64,000 bases of DNA from Methylobacterium sp. J-048 (lineage in GTDB: Bacteria; Pseudomonadota; Alphaproteobacteria; Rhizobiales; Beijerinckiaceae): NCBI RefSeq assembly GCF_022829515.1, contig NZ_JAKSYL010000124.1, positions 17,991 to 81,990 on the forward strand, written 5' to 3'. Below, piece after piece: positions 45,416 through 53,329 of this stretch. The translations under genes and the position numbers were made by a program. The notes beneath the pieces are model-generated. The model did not search any database and was not told where the DNA came from. It saw only the letters and a list, made by a program, of their open reading frames with translations. Positions within the stretch are counted from its first letter, which is position 1; each line of letters opens with the position of its first letter.

Positions 45416-48400
45416 TTAGGCTGATGGGGATGAGAGGGCTTGGGGGGAAGCGTCTTCGCGCCGGGCCCCGGCGCGGCGGGGCCGCCCATGCACGATGCCG
45501 AAGACCACCGGCACGAAGAACAACGTCGCAAGCGTGGCGAACAGCAGTCCGCCGATCACGGCGCGGCCGAGCGGCGCGTTCTGACCCGGCTCGATCGCCA
45601 TCGGCGCCATGCCGATCATCATCGCCAGCGCGGTCATCATCACAGGCCGCAGACGCGTCGCCCCGGCCGCCAGGGCAGCCTCGATCGCCGTGCGTCCCGC
45701 GTCGAGCTGCTCACGGGCGAAGCTGATAACCAGAATTGAGTTGGCGGTCGCCACACCCATGCACATGATCGCCCCTGTCAGCGCCGGCACCGAGACGTGG
45801 GTGTGCGTGGCGAACAGCATCCACACGATGCCGGCGAGCGCCGCCGGCAGCGCCGTCACGATCACGAACGGGTCGACCCAGGACTGAAAGTTGACGACGA
45901 TGAGCAGGTAGATGAGCACGATCGCGAAGGCGAGGCCCACGAGCAGTTGCTGGTAGGCTTGCGCCATGGTCACCGCCTGCCCGCGCACTGTGACGGTCGC
46001 CCCCTTCGGCAGGTCGGCCCGCGTCTCGTCGATCGCCCGCTGGATGTCCGCGGTGACGCCGCCGAGATCGCGGTCCTGCGTCGTGGCCAGGATGTTGACG
46101 GTGGGGGCGATGTTGTAGTCGGTCGCCACTGCGCTGAGCGGCTCCGGGTGGATCGTCGCCAAGCCCCCCAGGAGCTGCTCCGAGCGGGCGGCGGTGATCG
46201 GCAGATTGTTGAGCGCGCCCAGCGTGTCGATCGAATATTGCGGCGTCTGGACGGAGACCGGGTAGGACACGCCGTTGCGCGGGTCGAGCCAGTAGGTCGG
46301 GGCGGTCTGCGTACTGCCCGAAAGCGTCGCTTGGAGGCTCGCGGCCGCGTCGCCCTCGGTCAGGCCGACGACCCCGGCGAGCGCGCGGTCGAAATCGACC
46401 CGCAGCGCGGGGTTGCGCGCCTGCTCCTGGATGCGCGCGTCCGCCACCCCGGCCACCCGGCGAACCCGGGCCAGGAGCGTGTTGGCGTAGGCGCGGCCCC
46501 CCGCCACGTCGCGGCTGGCGACCTGCACATCCAGCGCAGCGGGGGAGCCGAAGTTCAGGATCTGGCTGACGATGTCGGCGGGCAGGAAAGCGAAGGTCAC
46601 GCCTGGAAAGTCCTGCGGCAGACGCTCGCGCAGCTGCCGGGTCAGGGCCGCGGCCGATGGGCCGCCCTCGCCGCCGCCTCCGGCCTCGTCAAGGGTCACA
46701 AGCATGTCGGCGTCGAAGGTACCGATGGTGCCGCTGTTGCCGTAGGAAATGTTGATGCCGCTGATCGGAAGGCCGATGTTGTTGACAACGCTGGCCACGC
46801 GTCCCGGCGGGATCAGCGCGCGCAGCCTTCCCTCGACCCGCCCGGTCAGCGCCGTCATCTCCTCGATGCGCGTGCCCGTGGGAGCCCGTAGATGGATGCG
46901 CAGCGCCCCCGCATCCACATCCGGAAAGAAGTCCCGCCCGAGATAGGGGACGAGGCCGAACGATAGGCCGACCACCGCGAGGAAGCCGACCGCGAAGGAC
47001 TTCCGGCGCGACAGCGCCAAGCCGAGCAGCCCGAGATAGGCCTGCCGCAGGGCCTCGAAGCGGCGCTCGAAACCCCGCTGAAACCTTGCAAAGAAGCCGG
47101 GCTTGCCGGCCGGATCCTGTCCGTGGGCGTGCTCGGTCAGCAGGTAGCGCGCCAGCGTCGGCACCAGGGTGTAGGTAAGCACGTAGGACGCGATCATCGC
47201 GAACACCACCGCCATCGCCAGCGGCCGGAACAGGAAGCCCGCCACGCCGCCAAGCGCCAGAAGCGGCACGAAGGCGATGCAGATGCAAAACAGGGCGACG
47301 GTGGCCGGCGGCATGATCTCCTGCGCCCCGCGGGTGATCGCGGTGACGATGTCCTCGCCGAACTCCTCCATGTGTCGATTGATGTTCTCGATGGTCACGG
47401 TGGCGTCATCCACGAGGATGCCGACCGCCAGTGCGAGCCCGCCAAGCGTCATCACGTTGATGGTCTGCCCGAGCGCCGAGAGCGCGATCAGCGAGCACAG
47501 CACGGCGAGCGGGATCGACACGGTGATGATCAGGGTCGAGCGCCAGCTGCCCAGGAAGACCAGGATCATCAGGCCGGTCAGCGCCGCGGCGATGACCCCC
47601 TCGCGCACCACCGCAACCACGGACTCGCGCACGAAGCCCGACTGGTCGGCCACGTACTTGAGGTCGACGCCCGTCGGCAGCCCCGCCTGGATGGCGGGCA
47701 GGCGCGCCTTGACGTCGGCGATGATGTCCAAGGTCGAGGCGTTGCCGATCTTGAGGATCGACATCAGCACGCCCTTCTTGCCGTCGAGCTGGACGACGTT
47801 GGTCTGGGGCGGCGAGCCGTTGCGCACGTGGGCGACGTCGCGCATGAAAACCACGGCGCCGTCCACGACCTTGACCGGCAGGTCGTTGAACGCCTCGATG
47901 GTCTTGGGTGAGTCGTTGAGGTCGACGATCCACTCGAAGGTCCCGATCTTCTGGGTGCCTACCGGATTGATCAGGTTCTGCCGGGCCAAGGCTGCGCCGA
48001 CGTCGGCCGCCGACAGGCCGTGGGCGTGCAGTGCCGACTGGTCGAGGTCGATCTGCACCTGGCGCGCGGCGCCGCCGTAGGCGTAGGGCAACTGCGCCCC
48101 GGGGATCGTGGTGAGCTGAGGCCGGATGAAGTTCTGCGCGAGGTCGTTGAGCGCCGTCTGCGAGAGGCTGTCGCTGGACAGGGCGAGCTGGATGATCGGC
48201 ACGCTCGACGCGTTGTAGGCGAGCATCAGGGGCGGCGTGACGCCCGGCGGCAGCTGCTTGAGCTGCGTCTGCGAGATGGATGTGACCTGCGCCTGGGCTG
48301 CGGTGATGTCGACGCCGGGCTGGAAGTAGATCTTCACGATCCCGTAGCCCGGGACCGACTGGGATTCGATGTGCTCGATGTCGTTGACCGTTGTGGTCAG

Positions 48401-48613
48401 CGAGCGCTCGAACACCGAGACGATGCGCCCGGCCATGTCGTCGGGCTGCAACCCGGTGTACTGCCAGACGACGCTGATCACCGGGATGCCGATCCGGGGG
48501 AAGATGTCGGTCGGCGTGCGCACGATCGCCATGACCCCGAAGATCAGGATCAGGATCGACATCACGACGAAGGTGTAGGGCCGCAGCAGGGCCAGTCGGA
48601 CGATCGCCGCCAT
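45416..48613 (-). CDS. RND efflux permease (AcrB/MdtB-like, HAE family)
   Basis: This 1065-residue inner-membrane pump has the RND layout: TM1 (FVVMSILILIFGVMAIVRTP), a large periplasmic porter loop, TM2-6 with GLALAVGILVDDATVTIENI in TM4 (the Asp-Asp proton relay), a second loop, and TM8-12 with ALTGAIMCMGVATANSILVI. It expels small molecules using the proton gradient. Substrates cannot be told: the sequence is closer to the hydrophobe pumps than to CusA metal pumps, as it lacks a Met cluster that I could see. It is the first gene of a permease-adaptor operon. Confidence 0.95.
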   Translation of the reverse strand: MAAIVRLALLRPYTFVVMSILILIFGVMAIVRTPTDIFPRIGIPVISVVWQYTGLQPDDMAGRIVSVFERSLTTTVNDIEHIESQSVPGYGIVKIYFQPGVDITAAQAQVTSISQTQLKQLPPGVTPPLMLAYNASSVPIIQLALSSDSLSQTALNDLAQNFIRPQLTTIPGAQLPYAYGGAARQVQIDLDQSALHAHGLSAADVGAALARQNLINPVGTQKIGTFEWIVDLNDSPKTIEAFNDLPVKVVDGAVVFMRDVAHVRNGSPPQTNVVQLDGKKGVLMSILKIGNASTLDIIADVKARLPAIQAGLPTGVDLKYVADQSGFVRESVVAVVREGVIAAALTGLMILVFLGSWRSTLIITVSIPLAVLCSLIALSALGQTINVMTLGGLALAVGILVDDATVTIENINRHMEEFGEDIVTAITRGAQEIMPPATVALFCICIAFVPLLALGGVAGFLFRPLAMAVVFAMIASYVLTYTLVPTLARYLLTEHAHGQDPAGKPGFFARFQRGFERRFEALRQAYLGLLGLALSRRKSFAVGFLAVVGLSFGLVPYLGRDFFPDVDAGALRIHLRAPTGTRIEEMTALTGRVEGRLRALIPPGRVASVVNNIGLPISGINISYGNSGTIGTFDADMLVTLDEAGGGGEGGPSAAALTRQLRERLPQDFPGVTFAFLPADIVSQILNFGSPAALDVQVASRDVAGGRAYANTLLARVRRVAGVADARIQEQARNPALRVDFDRALAGVVGLTEGDAAASLQATLSGSTQTAPTYWLDPRNGVSYPVSVQTPQYSIDTLGALNNLPITAARSEQLLGGLATIHPEPLSAVATDYNIAPTVNILATTQDRDLGGVTADIQRAIDETRADLPKGATVTVRGQAVTMAQAYQQLLVGLAFAIVLIYLLIVVNFQSWVDPFVIVTALPAALAGIVWMLFATHTHVSVPALTGAIMCMGVATANSILVISFAREQLDAGRTAIEAALAAGATRLRPVMMTALAMMIGMAPMAIEPGQNAPLGRAVIGGLLFATLATLFFVPVVFGIVHGRPRRAGARREDASPQALSSPSA

Positions 48614-48679
48614 ACCTTAAATTCGCCTCGATCAATCCGGTCGACGGGTCCTGACGGACGCGTACAGAAGCATATCGTA

Positions 48680-48979
48680 TTATGCATTCATCGGGCCAGT
48701 GGGGCAATTTGATGATGTTGTTCCCGCGAAATGGCCAGAAACATGGAGATACAATTCTCCATCTACGGTCGGCGCAGCCTTTGTTATTGTTATTGACGGT
48801 GGCGAATATCTTGCCGTGCGGACTTGAACCGCTCGCCGAGCGCTCACCGCGCCATGGTGAGCTGCCGAGGATGTCGTTACGGAGGAAGCAGGTGCTTCAC
48901 CCGACTTTATCTCGTCGGCGCGTACGGCGGGCAGCGTCAGGGCGAGCGTCGCCACGGCAACGCACAGCGAGCGGATCAT
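48680..48979 (-). CDS. small exported protein upstream of the RND operon
   Basis: This 99-residue precursor has a signal peptide (MIRSLCVAVATLALTLPAVR, cleavage near ADEI) and a Ser/Ala/Thr-rich mature part ending GHFAGTTSSNCPTGPMNA. GAGGAAG lies 8 nt before the ATG at 48979, which favours a real gene. It reads toward the permease gene with 66 nt between, so it may be part of the same transcript. No family is recognised. Confidence 0.55.
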   Translation of the reverse strand: MIRSLCVAVATLALTLPAVRADEIKSGEAPASSVTTSSAAHHGAVSARRAVQVRTARYSPPSITITKAAPTVDGELYLHVSGHFAGTTSSNCPTGPMNA

Positions 48980-49074
48980 CTCGGGCTTCCTCACGGGCGA
49001 GTCGGTTCAAACGCCGAGTTTGGCCGCACCGGCTTAGCTCGAAACGCCGCAGCCTAAAAGTCGTCGCTCGCTTA

Positions 49075-50037
49075 TCACTCGAGATTGGCCCCGACCTCAC
49101 GGAGATACGCCGCAGTCGCCGGATGCAGCCATGTGGTCGGTACGTTTGAGACCAGGTTGCGCGGGTCGCTCTCGCGGCCCTGAGGATAGAGCCGGGCCAA
49201 GGTGTTCCGGCCACGATCGATCGCGCGCACGAGTCGGGTGACTGCGGTCCCGTCGAGCCCTGATCGAGCGAGGATGAAGCTCCAAGACCCGACGGTCTCG
49301 ATTGGTGCATCCTGTCCTCGGAAGGAGCCGGCCGGGACGGTTAGGCGGCGCATCGAGGCGCGCAGGGCCAGGATCTTCGGGATCGCCTCCGGTCCCGGGC
49401 CGAAGAAGCGGGCGCCGCCGGGCGCATCCGCGAGGGTCTTGAAGCCCGGCCAACCGAGGCTCGCACCCCACAAGGCAGCTGCGCGACCGTCGAGAACTTG
49501 TGTGGCGCCGTCGCCGGCATCGTCGAGAAGGATCGGCGTGATGTCGTGGTCAGGATCGATGCCGGAGCCCTTGAGCACGGTTCGACCCATGATCGTGAAG
49601 CCAGAGCCGCGTGTGCCAAGCGCGACGGCACGACCGCGCAGATCCGGGATGCTCCGAACCGGACTGGTGGCCGGTACCACGAACATGCCTGGCGAGGCAT
49701 CGATGGGGGCTACGACCTTCAAGCCACCGCCGTCGGCACTCGGGCCAGATAAAGCCTCGTAGGCATACTCACCCTGCACAAGGGCGAGGTCGAGCTCAGC
49801 CGATTTGAGCAGGGTCAGGTTCTCCGTCGAGCCCTTCGTGATCCTCGGCTCGATCATCACCCCCGGGTCGACCTCATGGACCGCTGCGATGAGCGCTCGG
49901 CCGAAGGCGGGGAACGAGCCGCCTGGCGTGGCAGTCCCCAGAGTCAGGCGAAGCACAGACTCACGCTGTTGAGCCCGTGCGGACGAAGTCGAGGCGAGGC
50001 TCACCATGCCCAGGAGCAATTCGCGCCGCCGCATCAT
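49075..50037 (-). CDS. TAXI-type TRAP solute-binding protein
   Basis: This 320-residue exported protein has a signal peptide (MMRRRELLLGMVSLASTSSA, cleavage near RAQQ) and the TAXI fold: LRLTLGTATPGGSFPAFGRA, then TKGSTENLTLLKSAELDLAL, and LRGRAVALGTRGSGFTIMGR. Such proteins catch organic acids or amino acids in the periplasm. The usual TRAP DctQM permease gene is absent beside it, so it may pair with a distant permease or act as a sensor input. AAGGGA precedes the ATG at 50037; a GTG at 50064 is an alternative. Confidence 0.88.
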   Translation of the reverse strand: MMRRRELLLGMVSLASTSSARAQQRESVLRLTLGTATPGGSFPAFGRALIAAVHEVDPGVMIEPRITKGSTENLTLLKSAELDLALVQGEYAYEALSGPSADGGGLKVVAPIDASPGMFVVPATSPVRSIPDLRGRAVALGTRGSGFTIMGRTVLKGSGIDPDHDITPILLDDAGDGATQVLDGRAAALWGASLGWPGFKTLADAPGGARFFGPGPEAIPKILALRASMRRLTVPAGSFRGQDAPIETVGSWSFILARSGLDGTAVTRLVRAIDRGRNTLARLYPQGRESDPRNLVSNVPTTWLHPATAAYLREVGANLE

Positions 50038-50462
50038 GATTTCCCTTACCGCGATGTTTGTCACAGAGCAGCGACGCTAGGGCTGAGCGGCTCATCTCGA
50101 CAACCGTGCCGGAAAGCCCTCACATCGACGCTTGGAACATACGCAGGATCCGAGGCCGCACGCCAAACATAGCGACACAGGATGTGATCGGTAGCGTCCG
50201 CTTACGATGCGTCGTTACGATTAATCAGATGGCAGGAATGGGCGCAAAGCCGAACGGCCGGTTTTGCGCGCATTGACGTTCCGGCATGACGTAGGCTGGC
50301 CGAAAGCAGAATGACCGCTTCGGGGCCGGGCCGCCGCAAAAGCGGACAGCCTCCTACCGACCCCATTCGGTCGTCCGAGACAATTTGCTTATTGCCCGAA
50401 AGCGGACGACGGAGGGTGTACCGATCCGGCATGCGGTACTGAGGGGGAACCCGAAGAAGCGA
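50038..50462. other. spacer with AGCGGAC-type repeats
   Basis: This 425-nt spacer holds two AGCGGAC words (50341 and 50401) and ACCGACCCCATTCGGTC. No gene or RNA was recognised. Confidence 0.5.
50299..50415. repeat. AGCGGAC-type dispersed intergenic repeat, copy B
   Basis: GCCGAAAGCAGAATGACCGC, then AAAAGCGGACAGCCTCCTACCG, then CGAAAGCGGACGACGG resemble the copy at 37681 in word order (ATGACCG, AAAAGCGGACAG..C, ACCGACCC). Confidence 0.5.
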
Positions 50463-51593
50463 TCAGCTGAGACTTCCGAACCCTGCGAGCTCCCGGGTCC
50501 AGGTCAACGCCTGCTCGCTGAGGCTGATGCCGAGGCCGGGGCGCGTCGGCACCAGCATCCGCCCGTCTTTCAGCTCAAGGCGTTCGTTGAATAGCGGCTC
50601 AAGCCACTCGAAATGCTCCACCCACGGCTCCCGCTGCATGGCAGCCGCGAGGTGGATGTGCAGCTCCATCGAGAAGTGTGGGGCGATGGTCAGGCCGGCG
50701 AACTCGGCCAGCGTCGCCACCTTCAGGTAGGGCGTGATGCCACCGACCCGGGGCGCGTCCGGCATCAGGAAGTCGGCGCTGTTCTGGCGGATGAAGTCCC
50801 AATGTTCGGACACGCTCGTCAGCATCTCGCCGGTGGCGATCGGCGTGTCGAGGGCGGCTGCCAGAGACGCGTGGCCGGCGGCGTCGTAGCAATCGAGCGG
50901 CTCCTCGATCCAGATCAGGTTGAACTGCTCGAAGATCCGGCCCATCCGCATCGCGGTCGGACGATCCCATTGCTGGTTGGCATCGACCATCAGCGGGAAC
51001 GCCTCGCCAAGATGCTCCCGAACGCGGGAGACCCGCTTGATGTCGAGGGCCCAATCCGGTTGCCCGACCTTCAGCTTGATGCCGCCGATGCCCTTCTCAC
51101 GGGAGCGGTCGGTGTTGACCAGAAGCTCCTCCAGCGGGGTGTGCAGGAACCCGCCTGAGGTGTTGTAGCAGCGCACGCTGTCGCGTTGCGCCCCGAGGAG
51201 CTTGGCGAGCGAGAGGCCGGCGCGCTTTGCCTTCAGGTCCCAGAGGGCCACGTCGAAGGCGCCGATCGCCTGCACGGCGAGACCGCTGCGGCCCACCGAG
51301 GCTCCGGCCCAGGCGAGCTTGTCCCAAGCCTTGGCGATATCGCTCGGGTCTTCCCCGAGGAGCGATGGGGCTATTTCGCAGGCATGGGCGAACTGTCCCG
51401 GCCCGCCGGCTCGCTTCGAGTAGCTGATACCGAGGCCGCGGTGACCGTCCGAGGTCTCGACCTCGCAAAACAGGATAGCAATCTCGGTCATCGGCTTCTG
51501 CCGGCCGGTCAGCACCTTGGCGTCGCTGATCGGGATCTTGAGCGGCAGGTAGACCGAGCGCAGGCGGATGCCGGTGACGGTGTCCTGAGCCAT
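50463..51593 (-). CDS. L-talarate/galactarate dehydratase (enolase superfamily)
   Basis: This 376-residue enzyme closely follows the Salmonella talarate/galactarate dehydratase pattern: ISDAKVLTGRQKPMTEIAIL, GISYSKRAGGPGQFAHA, WAGASVGRSGLAVQAIGAFD and CYNTSGGFLHTPLEELLVN. Catalytic groups are the KLK pair in GIKLKVGQPDWA, Asp/Asn in MVDANQQWDR, the metal-binding Glu in IWIEEPLD and TGEML, and His in IAPHFSMELHIH. It dehydrates galactarate or L-talarate to a keto-deoxy acid in the cytoplasm. The MFS gene 30 nt upstream should import the substrate. The downstream aldolase is not in the window. Confidence 0.9.
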   Translation of the reverse strand: MAQDTVTGIRLRSVYLPLKIPISDAKVLTGRQKPMTEIAILFCEVETSDGHRGLGISYSKRAGGPGQFAHACEIAPSLLGEDPSDIAKAWDKLAWAGASVGRSGLAVQAIGAFDVALWDLKAKRAGLSLAKLLGAQRDSVRCYNTSGGFLHTPLEELLVNTDRSREKGIGGIKLKVGQPDWALDIKRVSRVREHLGEAFPLMVDANQQWDRPTAMRMGRIFEQFNLIWIEEPLDCYDAAGHASLAAALDTPIATGEMLTSVSEHWDFIRQNSADFLMPDAPRVGGITPYLKVATLAEFAGLTIAPHFSMELHIHLAAAMQREPWVEHFEWLEPLFNERLELKDGRMLVPTRPGLGISLSEQALTWTRELAGFGSLS

Positions 51594-51623
51594 GAAGTCC
51601 TCCAGAGTTTTGGGTTGGGGCGC

Positions 51624-52988
51624 TCAGGCCCGGGCGGTGCCGACGTCGCGCGGCAGGACGGGTTTGGCATCCGGGGCGCGCTCGTCGCTGCGGATCTCCA
51701 GGCGGTTCAGCGGCCCGACGATGACGAGGTAGGAAAGGGCGCCGATCAGCGCGACCACACCGATGTAGACGAGGGCGAGGTCGAAGGAGCCCATCTCCTT
51801 CACGATGATGCCGATGGCAAGCGGCGTGATGATGCTGGCGAGGTTGCCGCACAGATTGAAGATGCCGCCGCTGACGCCCATGATCTGCTTTGGCGAGACA
51901 TCGCCGACAATGCACCAGCCGAGATTGCCGATGCCCTTGGCAAAGAAGGCGACACTCATCACCACGATCACGAACACGTCGGACGGCACGTAGTTGGCGA
52001 GCACGATCGTGCTGGAGAACAATAGGCCGACGATGATCGGCGTCTTGCGCGCCGTCGTGAGGCTGAAGCCGCGCCGGAGCATCCAGTCCGACCATAGGCC
52101 GCCCGCGAGGCCGCCGAGGAAGCCGCAGATTGCCGGGATCGCCGCCACGAGGCCGACCTTGAGGATCGACATGCCCCGCGCTTCGAGCAGGTAGGTCGGG
52201 AACCACGTCAGGAAGAACCACGTGATCGTGGTCAGGCAGAACTGACCGATATAGATGCCAATCATCATGCGGTTGCTGACGAGGGCCTTGACCTCGGACC
52301 AGCGGATGCGATCGCGCTTGTCGCCCATGTTCGGCAGGCCGCCACCGGCTTCAATGTAGTCGAGTTCACCCTGGTTCACGCCTCGATGGTGGCGCGGCTC
52401 GTGGACGTAGAGCAGCCATACGACGCCGAGGATGATGCCGACGCCGCCAGCCCAATAGAAGATCGCCTGCCAGCTATGGGCGTGCAGGATCCACGTCATG
52501 ACCGGGGTGAACACGGCCAGCGCAAAGTACTGGGCGGACTGGAAGATCGAGGTCGCGAAGGCGCGTTCCTTCGTGGGGAACCACATCACCGTGAGGCGGC
52601 TGTTGGCCGGGAAGGCCGGCGCCTCCGCGATGCCCATGAGAAAGCGTAGGGCGAACAGTGCCAGGAAGGTGAAGGAGACGACGTGGACGAGGCCCTGCAT
52701 CATCGTGAGGGCTGACCACAGGATCAGCCCGATGCCGTAGACGAGGCGAGCGCCGTACTTGTCGAGCACCCAGCCGCCTGGGATCTGCATCGCCGTGTAG
52801 GCCCAGCCGAAGGCCGAGAAGGCGAGGCCCATTGTGATCGCGTCGAAGCCGAATTCGGTTCGCATCGACGAGGCGGCGACCGACAGGGTCGCGCGATCGA
52901 CGTAGTTGAAGGTCGTTGCGAGGAAGATCAGGGCCAGGATGACATATCTGACCTTGGTCTGCTTGAGCGCTTGCCCTGCCTGAGCCAC
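51624..52988 (-). CDS. MFS sugar-acid:cation symporter (galactarate/glucarate type)
   Basis: This 454-residue protein of the anion:cation symporter family has 12 predicted membrane segments. Marks are FLATTFNYVDRATLSVAASS in TM1, GWAYTAMQIPGGWVLDKYGA in TM2-3 and RFLMGIAEAPAFPANSRLTV in TM4-5, as in GarP/GudP. It precedes the galactarate dehydratase by 30 nt on the same strand, giving an uptake-plus-catabolism operon. The GTG start has GGAGG about 7 nt upstream, which decides against a longer frame. No cognate regulator is beside it. Confidence 0.93.
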   Translation of the reverse strand: MAQAGQALKQTKVRYVILALIFLATTFNYVDRATLSVAASSMRTEFGFDAITMGLAFSAFGWAYTAMQIPGGWVLDKYGARLVYGIGLILWSALTMMQGLVHVVSFTFLALFALRFLMGIAEAPAFPANSRLTVMWFPTKERAFATSIFQSAQYFALAVFTPVMTWILHAHSWQAIFYWAGGVGIILGVVWLLYVHEPRHHRGVNQGELDYIEAGGGLPNMGDKRDRIRWSEVKALVSNRMMIGIYIGQFCLTTITWFFLTWFPTYLLEARGMSILKVGLVAAIPAICGFLGGLAGGLWSDWMLRRGFSLTTARKTPIIVGLLFSSTIVLANYVPSDVFVIVVMSVAFFAKGIGNLGWCIVGDVSPKQIMGVSGGIFNLCGNLASIITPLAIGIIVKEMGSFDLALVYIGVVALIGALSYLVIVGPLNRLEIRSDERAPDAKPVLPRDVGTARA

Positions 52989-53329
52989 GGCGATCCTCCG
53001 ATGTCGAGGCCCGTCTCGGTGCTCACGGAGCAACGGCAGCCTTCGTTCAGCGGGACTCGTGGAGCAGAGCCGTTTACGTGTCCAACATCATTTCTGGATC
53101 GATTGATGCGCAATCGGCATCGGTGCGCGGAGGCGGCTCACAAACTTGTAGTTTCGAGCTGCTCTCGAATGCTCTGTATTCGCGAATGCAAGCCAAGAGC
53201 GGCCAGTCCATTTTCCACCCGACTCGGTCGTTGGCCTGTGTTTTAACAGCCTGGAAGCGGACCTTCGAGGGTCGGCAAGGGGGCGCAAGCAGCCCCTTGC
53301 GATGAGTGCCGAGCGCTGGATTTCGGCCA
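52989..53329. other. spacer between ligD and the galactarate operon
   Basis: This 341-nt spacer holds the operon promoter and a GCGGACCTTCGAGGGTCGGC word (53257-53276) related to the hairpin repeats at 34320 and 37637. No gene was seen. Confidence 0.45.
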
